The notes below the pieces were generated by a model, which had not been told where the DNA came from, ran no database searches, and saw nothing but the letters and a program-made list of their open reading frames with translations. DNA of 64,000 nucleotides from Roseateles_E cavernae (GTDB lineage Bacteria > Pseudomonadota > Gammaproteobacteria > Burkholderiales > Burkholderiaceae_C): assembly GCF_040187885.1 (NCBI RefSeq), contig NZ_JBDPLH010000008.1:62001-126000 (forward strand). The letters run 5' to 3'. A program made the position numbers and the translations under genes. Below are positions 46,688 to 54,696 of the stretch, piece by piece (position 1 is the stretch's first letter; each line of letters opens with the position of its first letter).

Positions 46688-47119
46688 TCATGCCTTGATA
46701 TCCCATGGATCCAGCATTGCCTGCAGCGCTTGAACTTCGCCAGCATACTTGGCTACAAGAGAAGAATTGACGAGGATTTCTTTGACAAGCACAGCCTCGG
46801 CTTGGCTCGAGATGCTGCCGCGCCGAATGAGGTTCTGAACCAATCGATCCACAGACGGAGGCAGATGGGTCTCAAGAACACCTCGGGCGAGCAGATGCGC
46901 TGAAATGGCTAGTTGCTGCTCGGCCGTGTGAGTCTCGCGAAGCCATGTATCGACTTCCCGCGCGACAGCTCGAAGAGTCTTTAGATCGGCATCTTGGCGG
47001 AGCTGCGTAGCGTACTCAGATAGGCCATGCATCGTTTTTCCCTCCGGCGAAACTTCGCAGTAGGCGTGGACCTTCGTCTCAAGCGAGGCAAGAGTTTCCT
47101 GTTTGGATGCAGCAGTCAT
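46688..47119 (-). CDS. unrecognised helical cassette protein (143 residues)
   Basis: 143 residues from MTAASKQETLASLE; a longer open frame upstream overlaps the next gene and is rejected. Predicted almost fully helical (LKTLRAVAREVDTWLRETH, EAVLVKEILVNSSLVAKY), with no membrane segment. It is coupled as ATGA to the small membrane gene upstream. No function known. Confidence 0.6.
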   Translation of the reverse strand: MTAASKQETLASLETKVHAYCEVSPEGKTMHGLSEYATQLRQDADLKTLRAVAREVDTWLRETHTAEQQLAISAHLLARGVLETHLPPSVDRLVQNLIRRGSISSQAEAVLVKEILVNSSLVAKYAGEVQALQAMLDPWDIKA

Positions 47120-47370
47120 TGCGCGGTGACCCCCATCATTCGTGCCCGAAGAGACGGCGAACAAAGGACCAAAAAACCACTCCCGCACCATACCGATGCC
47201 GCAGCGCAAACAACTCCGCATATGACAGCAGCGAACAGCCAATAGTCCAGCAAGTCTCCGTGCCGGACCACTCGACCAAACAGCCATCCACCGACCACAA
47301 AGCCGAGAAAGGCCGCGACCAGATGGGGAACCCACCAACCTGGTCCGTCGTCAGTGTCGTCGGTCGCCAT
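47116..47370 (-). CDS. unrecognised two-helix membrane protein of a cassette
   Basis: 84 residues. Acidic N-terminus (MATDDTDDGPGW), two hydrophobic helices (LVAAFLGFVVGGWLFG and LLDYWLFAAVICGVVCAAAS), short basic end. First gene of a two-gene cassette. No family recognised. Confidence 0.55.
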   Translation of the reverse strand: MATDDTDDGPGWWVPHLVAAFLGFVVGGWLFGRVVRHGDLLDYWLFAAVICGVVCAAASVWCGSGFLVLCSPSLRARMMGVTAQ

Positions 47371-47377
47371 GTTTGCG

Positions 47378-47434
47378 CTTTAACATGAAAGCTCAGCGGG
47401 CGGCGAAGCCGTCCGCTGCAGTGACAGGTTGAGC
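47378..47434 (-). repeat. attC-like site 4 (57 bases)
   Basis: Minus strand: GCTCAAC core, central hairpin AGCGG-A-CGGC-TTC-GCCG-C-CCGCT, and end core GTTAAAG. Best-formed site of the array; it sits between two gene cassettes. Confidence 0.65.
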
Positions 47435-47443
47435 CGCTGCTGT

Positions 47444-47893
47444 CTACACATACGAGTGAGCAAGTTCAACGGTGGCACCGATCCGATCTGCAACGGTCAA
47501 GAACGACGCTGATGACAGCGCAAATTCCTTCAGGATGCTGAGCTCCGTCGGACCGTCGCACCACCGATTTCCTTCGCCAAGCGCTTCTAGTTCTGCAGTG
47601 GGCTCGAAGCGGAAGTTCAGGCTCAGCTGGCTGGTTGCGTCGTCATCTTGAATACCGTCCTCGATGAACTGCCGAGTGATGTTCAGACTGAAATGACGAC
47701 CTGTCCCCCAGTCATATGTTCCCCACTGGAAAAGAAGCATGTCGCCGTCTGCACCACCGCAGCCAATCGGCTTTGCCGATTGGAAAAAATCGAACATCAA
47801 CCCCATGCCTTGACGAGGAGTGCAGAGCGGAATGCTTACACCCCGGGCGGCGGCAAATGACGTAAATGCGGCAGGAGATTCAACCGGGTTCAT
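47444..47893 (-). CDS. unrecognised cassette protein (149 residues)
   Basis: 149 residues, soluble, with features of a small alpha/beta protein (GGADGDMLLFQWGTYDWG, FSLNITRQFI, SQLSLNFRFEPT). It fills one cassette between attC-like sites 4 and 5. The shape recalls small immunity-type proteins but I cannot assign a family. Confidence 0.6.
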   Translation of the reverse strand: MNPVESPAAFTSFAAARGVSIPLCTPRQGMGLMFDFFQSAKPIGCGGADGDMLLFQWGTYDWGTGRHFSLNITRQFIEDGIQDDDATSQLSLNFRFEPTAELEALGEGNRWCDGPTELSILKEFALSSASFLTVADRIGATVELAHSYV

Positions 47894-47928
47894 GTTTGAC
47901 TGGGGTCGGATCGAGCGAGTGGTTAAGC
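47894..47928 (-). repeat. attC-like site 5, short (35 bases)
   Basis: Minus strand GCTTAAC to GTCAAAC; the variable middle part seems lost. It lies between two cassette genes. Confidence 0.4.
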
Positions 47929-47938
47929 CGCATTTTCA

Positions 47939-48364
47939 TCATTCACGTCTGTCGTTCTTTGAAGTTGGCCACCTCGGCACTCCAGTGGCATGGGCGTACA
48001 TGAGTGCGACGCAAAAGGAGACGCCAGCGCCGAACACAAGCGCGGTAGTGAACTCACCCGCGGACCGACTTGCGGAGAGAATGGCAAACGCGAACCCACC
48101 GACTGCAGCTCCTGCAAGGGAAAGCGACCAGTAGTTGAGCCTTGCAGTCCGATGAAGAAGCGCTCGTATCGGTATTCCGAGTACCACTAGGCCAACGGCA
48201 CTTACCAGAGCCGAGACCAACACCACCATCGGGAATACGATCACTGCGTCTGAGAGGCTCTGGTAGAGCGTCGGAAAGTGAATTGGCGCCAGTAGCGCCG
48301 AAGGTATTGACGAGAGCAGTGCCACAGCCACGATGGCTCCGAAGTGCAGGAGTAGTGTGCGCAT
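47939..48364 (-). CDS. unrecognised four-helix membrane protein of a cassette
   Basis: 141 residues from MRTLLLHFGAIVAVALL; about four membrane helices (AVIVFPMVVLVSALVSAVG, LSLAGAAVGGFAFAIL, ALVFGAGVSFCVALMYAHA). The open frame extends further upstream but lacks a ribosome site. The first cassette gene after the transposase remnant. No family recognised. Confidence 0.6.
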   Translation of the reverse strand: MRTLLLHFGAIVAVALLSSIPSALLAPIHFPTLYQSLSDAVIVFPMVVLVSALVSAVGLVVLGIPIRALLHRTARLNYWSLSLAGAAVGGFAFAILSASRSAGEFTTALVFGAGVSFCVALMYAHATGVPRWPTSKNDRRE

Positions 48365-48517
48365 GGGGGCTGTGCGGCTTAAACAAGATGGCTTCGTGAC
48401 GCCGGGCGGCCCGACCCCTGCGATGCCGTAGGTTGCAGGCACTGGGCCTGCAGAGCTACACCAAGGCACCCGGCGGACGGGCTACCGGGGCGTTGCAAGT
48501 TGGCGAGGAGTCGGGCC

Positions 48518-48720
48518 ATGGAGAGCAAATCTAACAGCATCTTGTTTGTCGGTCTGGACGTCCACAAGGACAGTATCGACATCGCCGTCGCGCAGGCACC
48601 GCGTGACGGTGAACTCCTCCGCATCGGCTGCATCAAGGGGACCTGACGTCGCTGGACAAGGCGCTTCGCAAGCTGCTCAGCCGGGGCCAGGTCTTGCACA
48701 TCGTCTACGAGGCTGAGTCC
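48518..48720 (+). pseudogene. IS110-family transposase remnant, frameshifted and truncated
   Basis: MESKSNSILFVGLDVHKDSI is the N-terminal start of the DEDD transposase with its first Asp; GAGGAG precedes the ATG. After GCIKG the frame meets a stop (near 48645), but the reading continues one frame over as DLTSLDKALRKLLSRGQVLH and IVYEA, as in IS110 proteins. The rest is missing. A CAAGACCTGGCCC copy (48688) lies in it. Confidence 0.85.
48688..48696 (-). repeat. CAAGACCTG copy 13 (extended GCCC)
   Basis: In the IS110 remnant. Confidence 0.9.
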
Positions 48721-48865
48721 GTACACAGGAAGTCTTGAGGATTTTCAGTGCCTGGCGAAGGGCCAGGCCTCAGACCTGGTGCGCCCTGCAAGGGGGGCTT
48801 GTGGGTTCGTCATCTGGCGGTGATCGACCCGACGAGGCAGGTGCTCAACGACTGACTGGCGCCGC
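48721..48865. other. stretch without a gene after the IS110 remnant
   Basis: No open frame with support; possibly degraded insertion-sequence DNA up to the terminator of the SulP gene. The 48385-48517 stretch before the remnant is likewise empty. Confidence 0.4.
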
Positions 48866-48892
48866 AAAAAAAAGCGCGCCCACTCAGCGCGC
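48866..48892 (-). terminator. intrinsic terminator of the SulP gene
   Basis: Minus strand GCGCGC (48887-48892) pairs with GCGCGC (48874-48879), followed by eight T. It overlaps the stop codon of the transporter gene. Confidence 0.85.
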
Positions 48893-51109
48893 CAGCGCCG
48901 CGACCATGCGATCGGCCACATTGATCCGGTCGGACAGCGTGCGCAGCAGGAAGGTGTCGAACGCGATCGCTACGGCAGGCCGCTCTCGCCGCATGCGTTC
49001 GTAGGCTGCGCGCGTGAGCGTGTAGCGGCTCGCCGGTCCCTCGGTCGACACGGTGGCCGACCGCGGCACGCCGCGGAAGAAGCCCATCTCGCCGACCACC
49101 GAGCAGGTGGTCACGACCCGGGTGCGCACGGTGCGGCCGGTGTTGGCATCGGTCACGTCGACCACGAGCCGGCCGGCTGCCACGAGGTCGATCTCGTCCG
49201 AGTCGTCGCCTTGGGCGTACAAGACCTGGGAGCTGGCGACCTCGTGTCGTTCCAGGTAGGCGATGAAATCTTCCGCAGACACGCTGGTTCCGAGCTGCGA
49301 TTGCAGCCACGCCTCGAATCCGTCCTCGCCGGCGTCGGGCGCACGGCCCGCGCGCTCCAGCACGCGCTCCTCGCACCAGGCGAGCGCGGCGTTGAGATCG
49401 GCGAACGGCGGCGGCCCGCCCTGGGGGGCGGCGACGCTGCCGTGGCGCCCGAGTGCACGCGCGACGGCCGGCGCCGTCGCTGCGAGCAGCAGCACCGTGC
49501 CTCGCTTGTCGCAGTGGTTGCGCAGCTTGCTCAGGCTCACCACGGCCGACGCATCCATGCCGGTCACCAGACCGAAGTCGAGCAGCACGTGGCTGACCGG
49601 CAGCGAGGCACGTGCGTCGAGGTCGCGGCGCACGCGCTCGAAGAGCCCCTCGCCGGAACCGAAGAACACATGACCGGCCAGCCAGTAGATCTGAATGCGC
49701 TCGCCATGGTCCGCGAGGTAGCGCTCGTCCGCCGCCGTGCGGCTGACATTGCCGGTGAACTGGGCGCGCGACAGGTGCTGGCGCACGACGCCGGTACGCG
49801 CACAACTCGCCGCAAACAGCAGGCAGGCCCCCACCACGCCGCCGATCACGCCGGCGAGGTAGCCGTAGCGCACGCAGGCCGCGGCGATGGACACCGACAG
49901 CAGCAGGTCGAGCCAGGCACGCTGGGCCAGCAGCCGCGCAAGGGCCTCGACTAGCAGGTTCCAGCCGAGGTAGAGCATCAGGCCGGCCACGACGGGCAGC
50001 GGGACCAGTGCCGGGACGTCCGCGTGCGTCAGCCCCACCAGCAACAGGATCGCTCCGCAGAAGACACCGCTGCGCCTTGCCGCACCGCCCGCCTGTTCGA
50101 GCAGGCGGCTCGATCCGAGCTGCACACAGGCCGCGATACCGCCCAGGGGTGCGGCGGCCAGGGTCGCGACGCCATGCTCGCGCAGCTCGCAGTCGAGATC
50201 GCCGGTGGTCTTGCGCATCGACTCGAGCGTCGCGGTCTTGGTGACGATGGAGACGAGTGCCACGACGGCCGCGGCCGCGAGTTCCGGCACGAAGCCCGCG
50301 AGCAGGGCCCAAGGCACGGCGACCGAGCGCGCGGCGTCGAGCGGCGACCAGGACACCAGTGCACCCGGCGAGGGCAGGTACCAGCCGGACCCGGAGTTCG
50401 CGAGCCCGTTCCGATGCAAGAGCAGGTGGCCGGCGGCCGTCACAGCGAGCAAGGCCATCGGCATCGCCAGCCCCGAACGGACCCAGCGCCGCAGCGCCAG
50501 CATCAGGCCCAACATTGCCGCAGCGCAGACCAGTCGGGCGAGCTGCCCGCCGCTCCAGGGCGCGAACAGCTCGCTCATCGCATGGCCGCTGCTCATGCGC
50601 ACCCCGCCCGCGAGCAGCAGACAGCCGGTGGCCGCAAGAAAGCCCGCGACGACAAACGAGGGCACGAAGCGCATGTAGTGCCCCCAGCGCAGCAGCCCAA
50701 GCGCGAGCAGCAGGGCGCCGGTCAGCAGGGTGGTCGCCGTGAACAGCAGCAGTACCGCGTTCACAGCCGTCTGCGGGCTGCCGCCGGCCGCCAGCACGGC
50801 CGCACCGGCACTGGCCGACAAGAGCACCAGCACCGCGCCGGTGGCGGAGTCGATGACGGCAGCCGTTGGCGGCAGCGAAGTGCGCCACGCAAGCCAGATG
50901 CCGGTGATGCCGCCGCCCACGAGCATCGCCCAGACGGCCACCGGCGCGCCTGGAGACAGTGCGCCGGGGAACATCAGGGCCGCGAACGAGACCACGTTCG
51001 CAACCAGCGCCACCGAGCCGACCAGACCGGCCAGCAGGTCACGCAGCAGCGCACGAACGTGCTCGCCAAGCGCCGCGGCCCACTGGGTCGCCATCTTCTG
51101 TTCCGCCAT
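48884..51109 (-). CDS. SulP-family anion transporter with STAS and cyclic-nucleotide-binding domains
   Basis: 741 residues from the ATG at 51109 (GAAGGGA upstream). Residues 1-420 carry 10-12 membrane segments of the SLC26/SulP type. A STAS domain follows (about 445-560; IYWLAGHVFFGSGEGLF, LLDFGLVTGMDASAVVSL). The last 120 residues are a cNMP-binding fold with GEMGFFRGVPRSATV, which keeps the Glu and Arg that grip the cyclic phosphate. The anion is unknown (sulfate, bicarbonate or an organic acid are all possible). It is 49 bases downstream of a nucleotidyl cyclase gene that could supply its ligand. A CAAGACCTG copy is at 49220. Confidence 0.88.
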   Translation of the reverse strand: MAEQKMATQWAAALGEHVRALLRDLLAGLVGSVALVANVVSFAALMFPGALSPGAPVAVWAMLVGGGITGIWLAWRTSLPPTAAVIDSATGAVLVLLSASAGAAVLAAGGSPQTAVNAVLLLFTATTLLTGALLLALGLLRWGHYMRFVPSFVVAGFLAATGCLLLAGGVRMSSGHAMSELFAPWSGGQLARLVCAAAMLGLMLALRRWVRSGLAMPMALLAVTAAGHLLLHRNGLANSGSGWYLPSPGALVSWSPLDAARSVAVPWALLAGFVPELAAAAVVALVSIVTKTATLESMRKTTGDLDCELREHGVATLAAAPLGGIAACVQLGSSRLLEQAGGAARRSGVFCGAILLLVGLTHADVPALVPLPVVAGLMLYLGWNLLVEALARLLAQRAWLDLLLSVSIAAACVRYGYLAGVIGGVVGACLLFAASCARTGVVRQHLSRAQFTGNVSRTAADERYLADHGERIQIYWLAGHVFFGSGEGLFERVRRDLDARASLPVSHVLLDFGLVTGMDASAVVSLSKLRNHCDKRGTVLLLAATAPAVARALGRHGSVAAPQGGPPPFADLNAALAWCEERVLERAGRAPDAGEDGFEAWLQSQLGTSVSAEDFIAYLERHEVASSQVLYAQGDDSDEIDLVAAGRLVVDVTDANTGRTVRTRVVTTCSVVGEMGFFRGVPRSATVSTEGPASRYTLTRAAYERMRRERPAVAIAFDTFLLRTLSDRINVADRMVAALAR
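49220..49228 (+). repeat. CAAGACCTG copy 14
   Basis: In the SulP gene; the gene strand reads Gln-Val-Leu. Confidence 0.9.
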
Positions 51110-51158
51110 GCTTTTCCCTTCCCGGCCGTGCACGGCCCGATCAACTGGATGCCGACGC

Positions 51159-54100
51159 TCAGCCCGCCGGCCCCGCAGGCGCTTCACTCCCCACATCACG
51201 CTGTGCCCACGCCGCGACGATCTCGCGGTGGTGCGGGATGTTCTGCAGGAATCCCTGGCGCAGCGCGGCGTCGGTGCTGTTGCGGCTGATCGCGTCGGCC
51301 TGGGCCATCAGTGCACCGTGGGCGCGGACCAGCCAGTGGTCCGCGCGCGGGTCGCCGGCGCGGGCCAGGGCCTGGTGGCAGCTCAGTTCGACCTGGCGCT
51401 CGTCGATGTGGTCCAGCGAGCCGCCGGCGGCCACATGGTCGAGCACCGGCTGAAGCGCGGCCAGCGCGCCGGCGGTGTCGCCTTCGGCTAGCGCCACCCG
51501 CGCCAGGCCGGCACTGGCTTCCTGTTGCAGCGGGTGGTCGATCTCCAGCGCCCGCTGGCGCGCCTGGGCGTAGTAGGCCCGCGCAGCGCTGCCGTGGCCC
51601 AGCGCCAGTTCGGCCGCGGCCAGTTGCAGCGTGGCCAGTATTTCCTCGTCGCGCGCCTGCGCCGCCACCGCGATGTCCCGCGCCGCGCCGGCCAGCACCA
51701 GCGCCCCCGCCGCGTCGCCCTGCCACAGCGCCACCACGCCCAGCATGCACAGCGTCGTGCCTTCGACCACGCGGTTGCCGTCGGCGCGCAGCAGTTGCAG
51801 CGCCGCACTCAGGTCGCGCTGGGCCTGCGCCAGGTCGCCCAGGTTCAGCCAGCCCACGCCCAGGTTGGACAGGCCGATGGTTTCGTTGACGCGGTCGCCG
51901 GTCTCGCGGTAGATCTGCAGGCTCTGCCGTGTTGCGGCGAGGTAGCCCAGCATGTCGCCCTGCGTGGCGGCGGCGATGGCCAGTACGTTGAGTATGGGTG
52001 CCTCGACATCGCGCAGCCCCAGGCTGCGCGTCTCGGCCAGGCCCTGCAGCGCGAGCGAGCGGCCGCCCTCGAAGTCGAGCTGCTTCACCCGCGCCCAGGC
52101 CAGCAGCCGCAGCGCATGCAGTCGCGGGCCGTCGTCGCCGGCCGCCGCCGCGCAGGCCATGGCCTGGCGTGCCGCAGTCTCGCCGGTTGTCCAGTCGGCC
52201 ATGCGCATCGCGCGCAGGCTGCGGCGCCTGGCCGCATGAGCGCGCCGGCGGTTGTCGTCGAGCGTCTCGGCCAGCTGGGCCAGCGCGTCCAGGTCGGTGG
52301 CCTGCTCGGCCCGGCGGGCCTGCAGGCCCAGCGTCTTCTCGCGCACGCTCAGCAGCCGCCAACGCAGTTCGGCACCGTCCGTCGTCGCGGGCGGCACCTG
52401 GCCCAGCAATGCCAGCGCCCGGCCCACGTGCGCCAGCACCCGCTCGTGGGCAAATCGCTGCCCCGCCTGCTCGGCGGCGCGGGCGTGGAACTCGGCGGCC
52501 CGGGCCGCGTCGCCCGCCTGCTCGAAGTGCTCGGCCGCCAGGCCCTGCAGGTCGCCGGCACGCAGGCCGCCCCGTTCGGTCAGCAGCGCCAGCCACTGCG
52601 CCACCTTGGCGTGGCCTTCGCGCCTGGCGCGCTTGAGCACGGTGTCGTAGGTCACCTGGTGCAGCAGCTGGTGGCGAAAGGCATATTCACGCAGGTCAGC
52701 GCGCAGGCCTTCCAGCGCGGCCTCGGTGCGCGGCAGGGTCAGCGCGCGCCGCGCCAGCGCAGGCAGTTGCTGCGCGGCCTCCGCCTCCACGGCGGCCAGG
52801 GCCTGGTCCCAGAATACCGCGCCCACCACACTTGCCTGCTGCAGCGCATGTTTCTCGGGCCCTGGCAGACCGTCCAGGCGCGCCTGCAGCACACCCGTCA
52901 GCGTCGATGGCACCTGGGTGGACAGCAGGCGCTCGGCGTCGATGGCCCAGGTCTCGCCGGTGCGGATGGCGCTCTGGTCGATCAGCATCCGCAGCAACTC
53001 CTCCATGTAGAAGGGATTGCCTTCGGCGCGCCCGACGAGCAACTCCGACAGCCCCATCGGGATGCCGGGCAGTTTCTTCAGCAGTTCTTCGGCCAGCAGC
53101 CGGCTCGTCGGCAGGTCGAGCGGACGCAGGTCGATGCGCTGGTGAGGGCCATCGCTGCGGCGCCCGCCGGTGCGCCGCTCGAACAGCGTCGGCCGCGTGA
53201 AGGCCAGCAGCAGCAGCGGCACGTCGCGGTTCACATCGGCCAGGTGCTCCAGAAAGTCGAGCGTCTCGTCGTCGGCCCAATGCAGATCGGTCAACTGCAG
53301 CACGACAGGGCTGCCGTCGCTGGCGCTCAGCCGCCGGAACACTTGCGCGGCGGCATGAAAGGCGCGGTTGCGGATCTGTTTGGGATCCTCGGCGATGCCC
53401 TGGATGTGGCGGCTGTCCTGCCACTCGATGCCGATCAGGTGGCCCAGCAGGTGGGCGTGGGCTTCGGCCAGATCAGCGCCGTCGTCATGCAGAAAGAGCG
53501 GCACCACGCCGTCTTCCATCTTCCGGCGCGCGAGGTCCACGCTGTCGTCATCGCGGATCTGGAAGCGCCAGGCCAGCAGGTCGCGCAGCAAGCCATAGGC
53601 CTGCAGCCCGGTCTGTGGCGTTGCGCGGCCGCGGAACAGATAAAAGCGCTCGGGCTGCTCCTCGCTCCAGGCCTCGAACTCGTGCTGCAGCCGGCTCTTC
53701 CCCACGCCCGCCTCGGCCACCACCGTCACCGCAGCCAGCCGGCGGTCGGCAAACAGGCGCTTGAAGGCGGCCTGCAGGGCCTGCAGTTCGGTGTCGCGGC
53801 CGATCATCCGGGTCGCCACGCCTTCGATGCCGCGCGTGCCGACGCGGAAGTTGCGCGGCTTGGCGCTCTTGACCAGATAGCTCCGGATCGGGCTGTCGAC
53901 GCCCTTGACCGTCAGCGGCGCCTGCGCCTGGACATCGAACAGGCCACGCACCTGCGCGTAGCTGTCGTGGCTGATGCGCAGCGCGCCGGCCGGGGCGGTC
54001 TGCTCCATGCGGGCGGCGATGTTGACGGCGATGCCGCGGATGCTGGCGTCGCCGTCGACCCCACCGCCGAGCAGCACCGCGCCGGTGTGCAGGCCCACGC

Positions 54101-54566
54101 GGACGTTGAAGCCGGCGTGGCCGTGGGTGGACTCGACTTCGGCGCCGAGCTGCTTGCCGAGTTCGAGCAAGGCCAGGCCGCAGTGCACGGCGCGTTCGGT
54201 GTCATCCTCGTGGGACTCCTCGGCACCGAAGGCGGCCAGGATGCTGTCGCCGGCGTACTGCAGCACCTTGCCGTGGTGCGCCTGGACGACGGCCGTGCCA
54301 CGCGCCAGGGCATCGTCCATCACGGCGCTGATGGCTTCGGGGTCGAGGCGATGGGAGAGCGTGGTCGAGCCGACCACGTCCAGGAACAGGATGCTGACCT
54401 GCCTGAGGGTCTGGGCTGCCTCGGCAGGCGGCGCTGGCTCAAGCAATGCGGCCAACTGGGCCTTGAGCGGCGCCACCGCCATGTCCACCACCGCGTCGCC
54501 CAGCAAGCCGCGCTGAGCCTCCAGCGCCTGGATCGCGGATCGAAGCTGTTCGTGCTCGGGCGACAT
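51159..54566 (-). CDS. class III nucleotidyl cyclase with AAA-type ATPase and TPR body
   Basis: 1135 residues from the ATG at 54566. Cyclase domain about 50-235: metal Asps D63 (FLDVVGST) and D107 (YAGDSILAAF), with transition-state N182 and R186 (VNIAARME). The two base-selecting positions are Q103 and I179 rather than Lys and Asp. ATPase domain about 255-560: Walker A EAGVGKSR (K290) and Walker-B-like QLTDLHWADDETLDFL. The C-terminal half has TPR-type helical repeats (LSNLGVGWLNLGDLAQAQRD). Typical of cytoplasmic signalling cyclases; the cyclic product probably acts on the adjacent SulP-CNB protein. Confidence 0.9.
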   Translation of the reverse strand: MSPEHEQLRSAIQALEAQRGLLGDAVVDMAVAPLKAQLAALLEPAPPAEAAQTLRQVSILFLDVVGSTTLSHRLDPEAISAVMDDALARGTAVVQAHHGKVLQYAGDSILAAFGAEESHEDDTERAVHCGLALLELGKQLGAEVESTHGHAGFNVRVGLHTGAVLLGGGVDGDASIRGIAVNIAARMEQTAPAGALRISHDSYAQVRGLFDVQAQAPLTVKGVDSPIRSYLVKSAKPRNFRVGTRGIEGVATRMIGRDTELQALQAAFKRLFADRRLAAVTVVAEAGVGKSRLQHEFEAWSEEQPERFYLFRGRATPQTGLQAYGLLRDLLAWRFQIRDDDSVDLARRKMEDGVVPLFLHDDGADLAEAHAHLLGHLIGIEWQDSRHIQGIAEDPKQIRNRAFHAAAQVFRRLSASDGSPVVLQLTDLHWADDETLDFLEHLADVNRDVPLLLLAFTRPTLFERRTGGRRSDGPHQRIDLRPLDLPTSRLLAEELLKKLPGIPMGLSELLVGRAEGNPFYMEELLRMLIDQSAIRTGETWAIDAERLLSTQVPSTLTGVLQARLDGLPGPEKHALQQASVVGAVFWDQALAAVEAEAAQQLPALARRALTLPRTEAALEGLRADLREYAFRHQLLHQVTYDTVLKRARREGHAKVAQWLALLTERGGLRAGDLQGLAAEHFEQAGDAARAAEFHARAAEQAGQRFAHERVLAHVGRALALLGQVPPATTDGAELRWRLLSVREKTLGLQARRAEQATDLDALAQLAETLDDNRRRAHAARRRSLRAMRMADWTTGETAARQAMACAAAAGDDGPRLHALRLLAWARVKQLDFEGGRSLALQGLAETRSLGLRDVEAPILNVLAIAAATQGDMLGYLAATRQSLQIYRETGDRVNETIGLSNLGVGWLNLGDLAQAQRDLSAALQLLRADGNRVVEGTTLCMLGVVALWQGDAAGALVLAGAARDIAVAAQARDEEILATLQLAAAELALGHGSAARAYYAQARQRALEIDHPLQQEASAGLARVALAEGDTAGALAALQPVLDHVAAGGSLDHIDERQVELSCHQALARAGDPRADHWLVRAHGALMAQADAISRNSTDAALRQGFLQNIPHHREIVAAWAQRDVGSEAPAGPAG

Positions 54567-54696
54567 GGGTGCTGAGCATAGCAACGCGGGGTCGAGTGCG
54601 CGAGGCCTTGCGCTCGCGGGGGCTCGACCGATGAATGACTGCGGCAGCGGGTGAAACGCGAGCGACCGCACCGGGCCGGTGCGGTCGACAAAGCGT

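Noticed and set aside
48884..54566. Cyclase plus effector as an anti-phage Pycsar-type system
   Set aside because: Pycsar cyclases are small stand-alone proteins with toxic effectors; this cyclase carries a large ATPase/TPR body and the effector is a full transporter, so a signalling-transport role is more likely.
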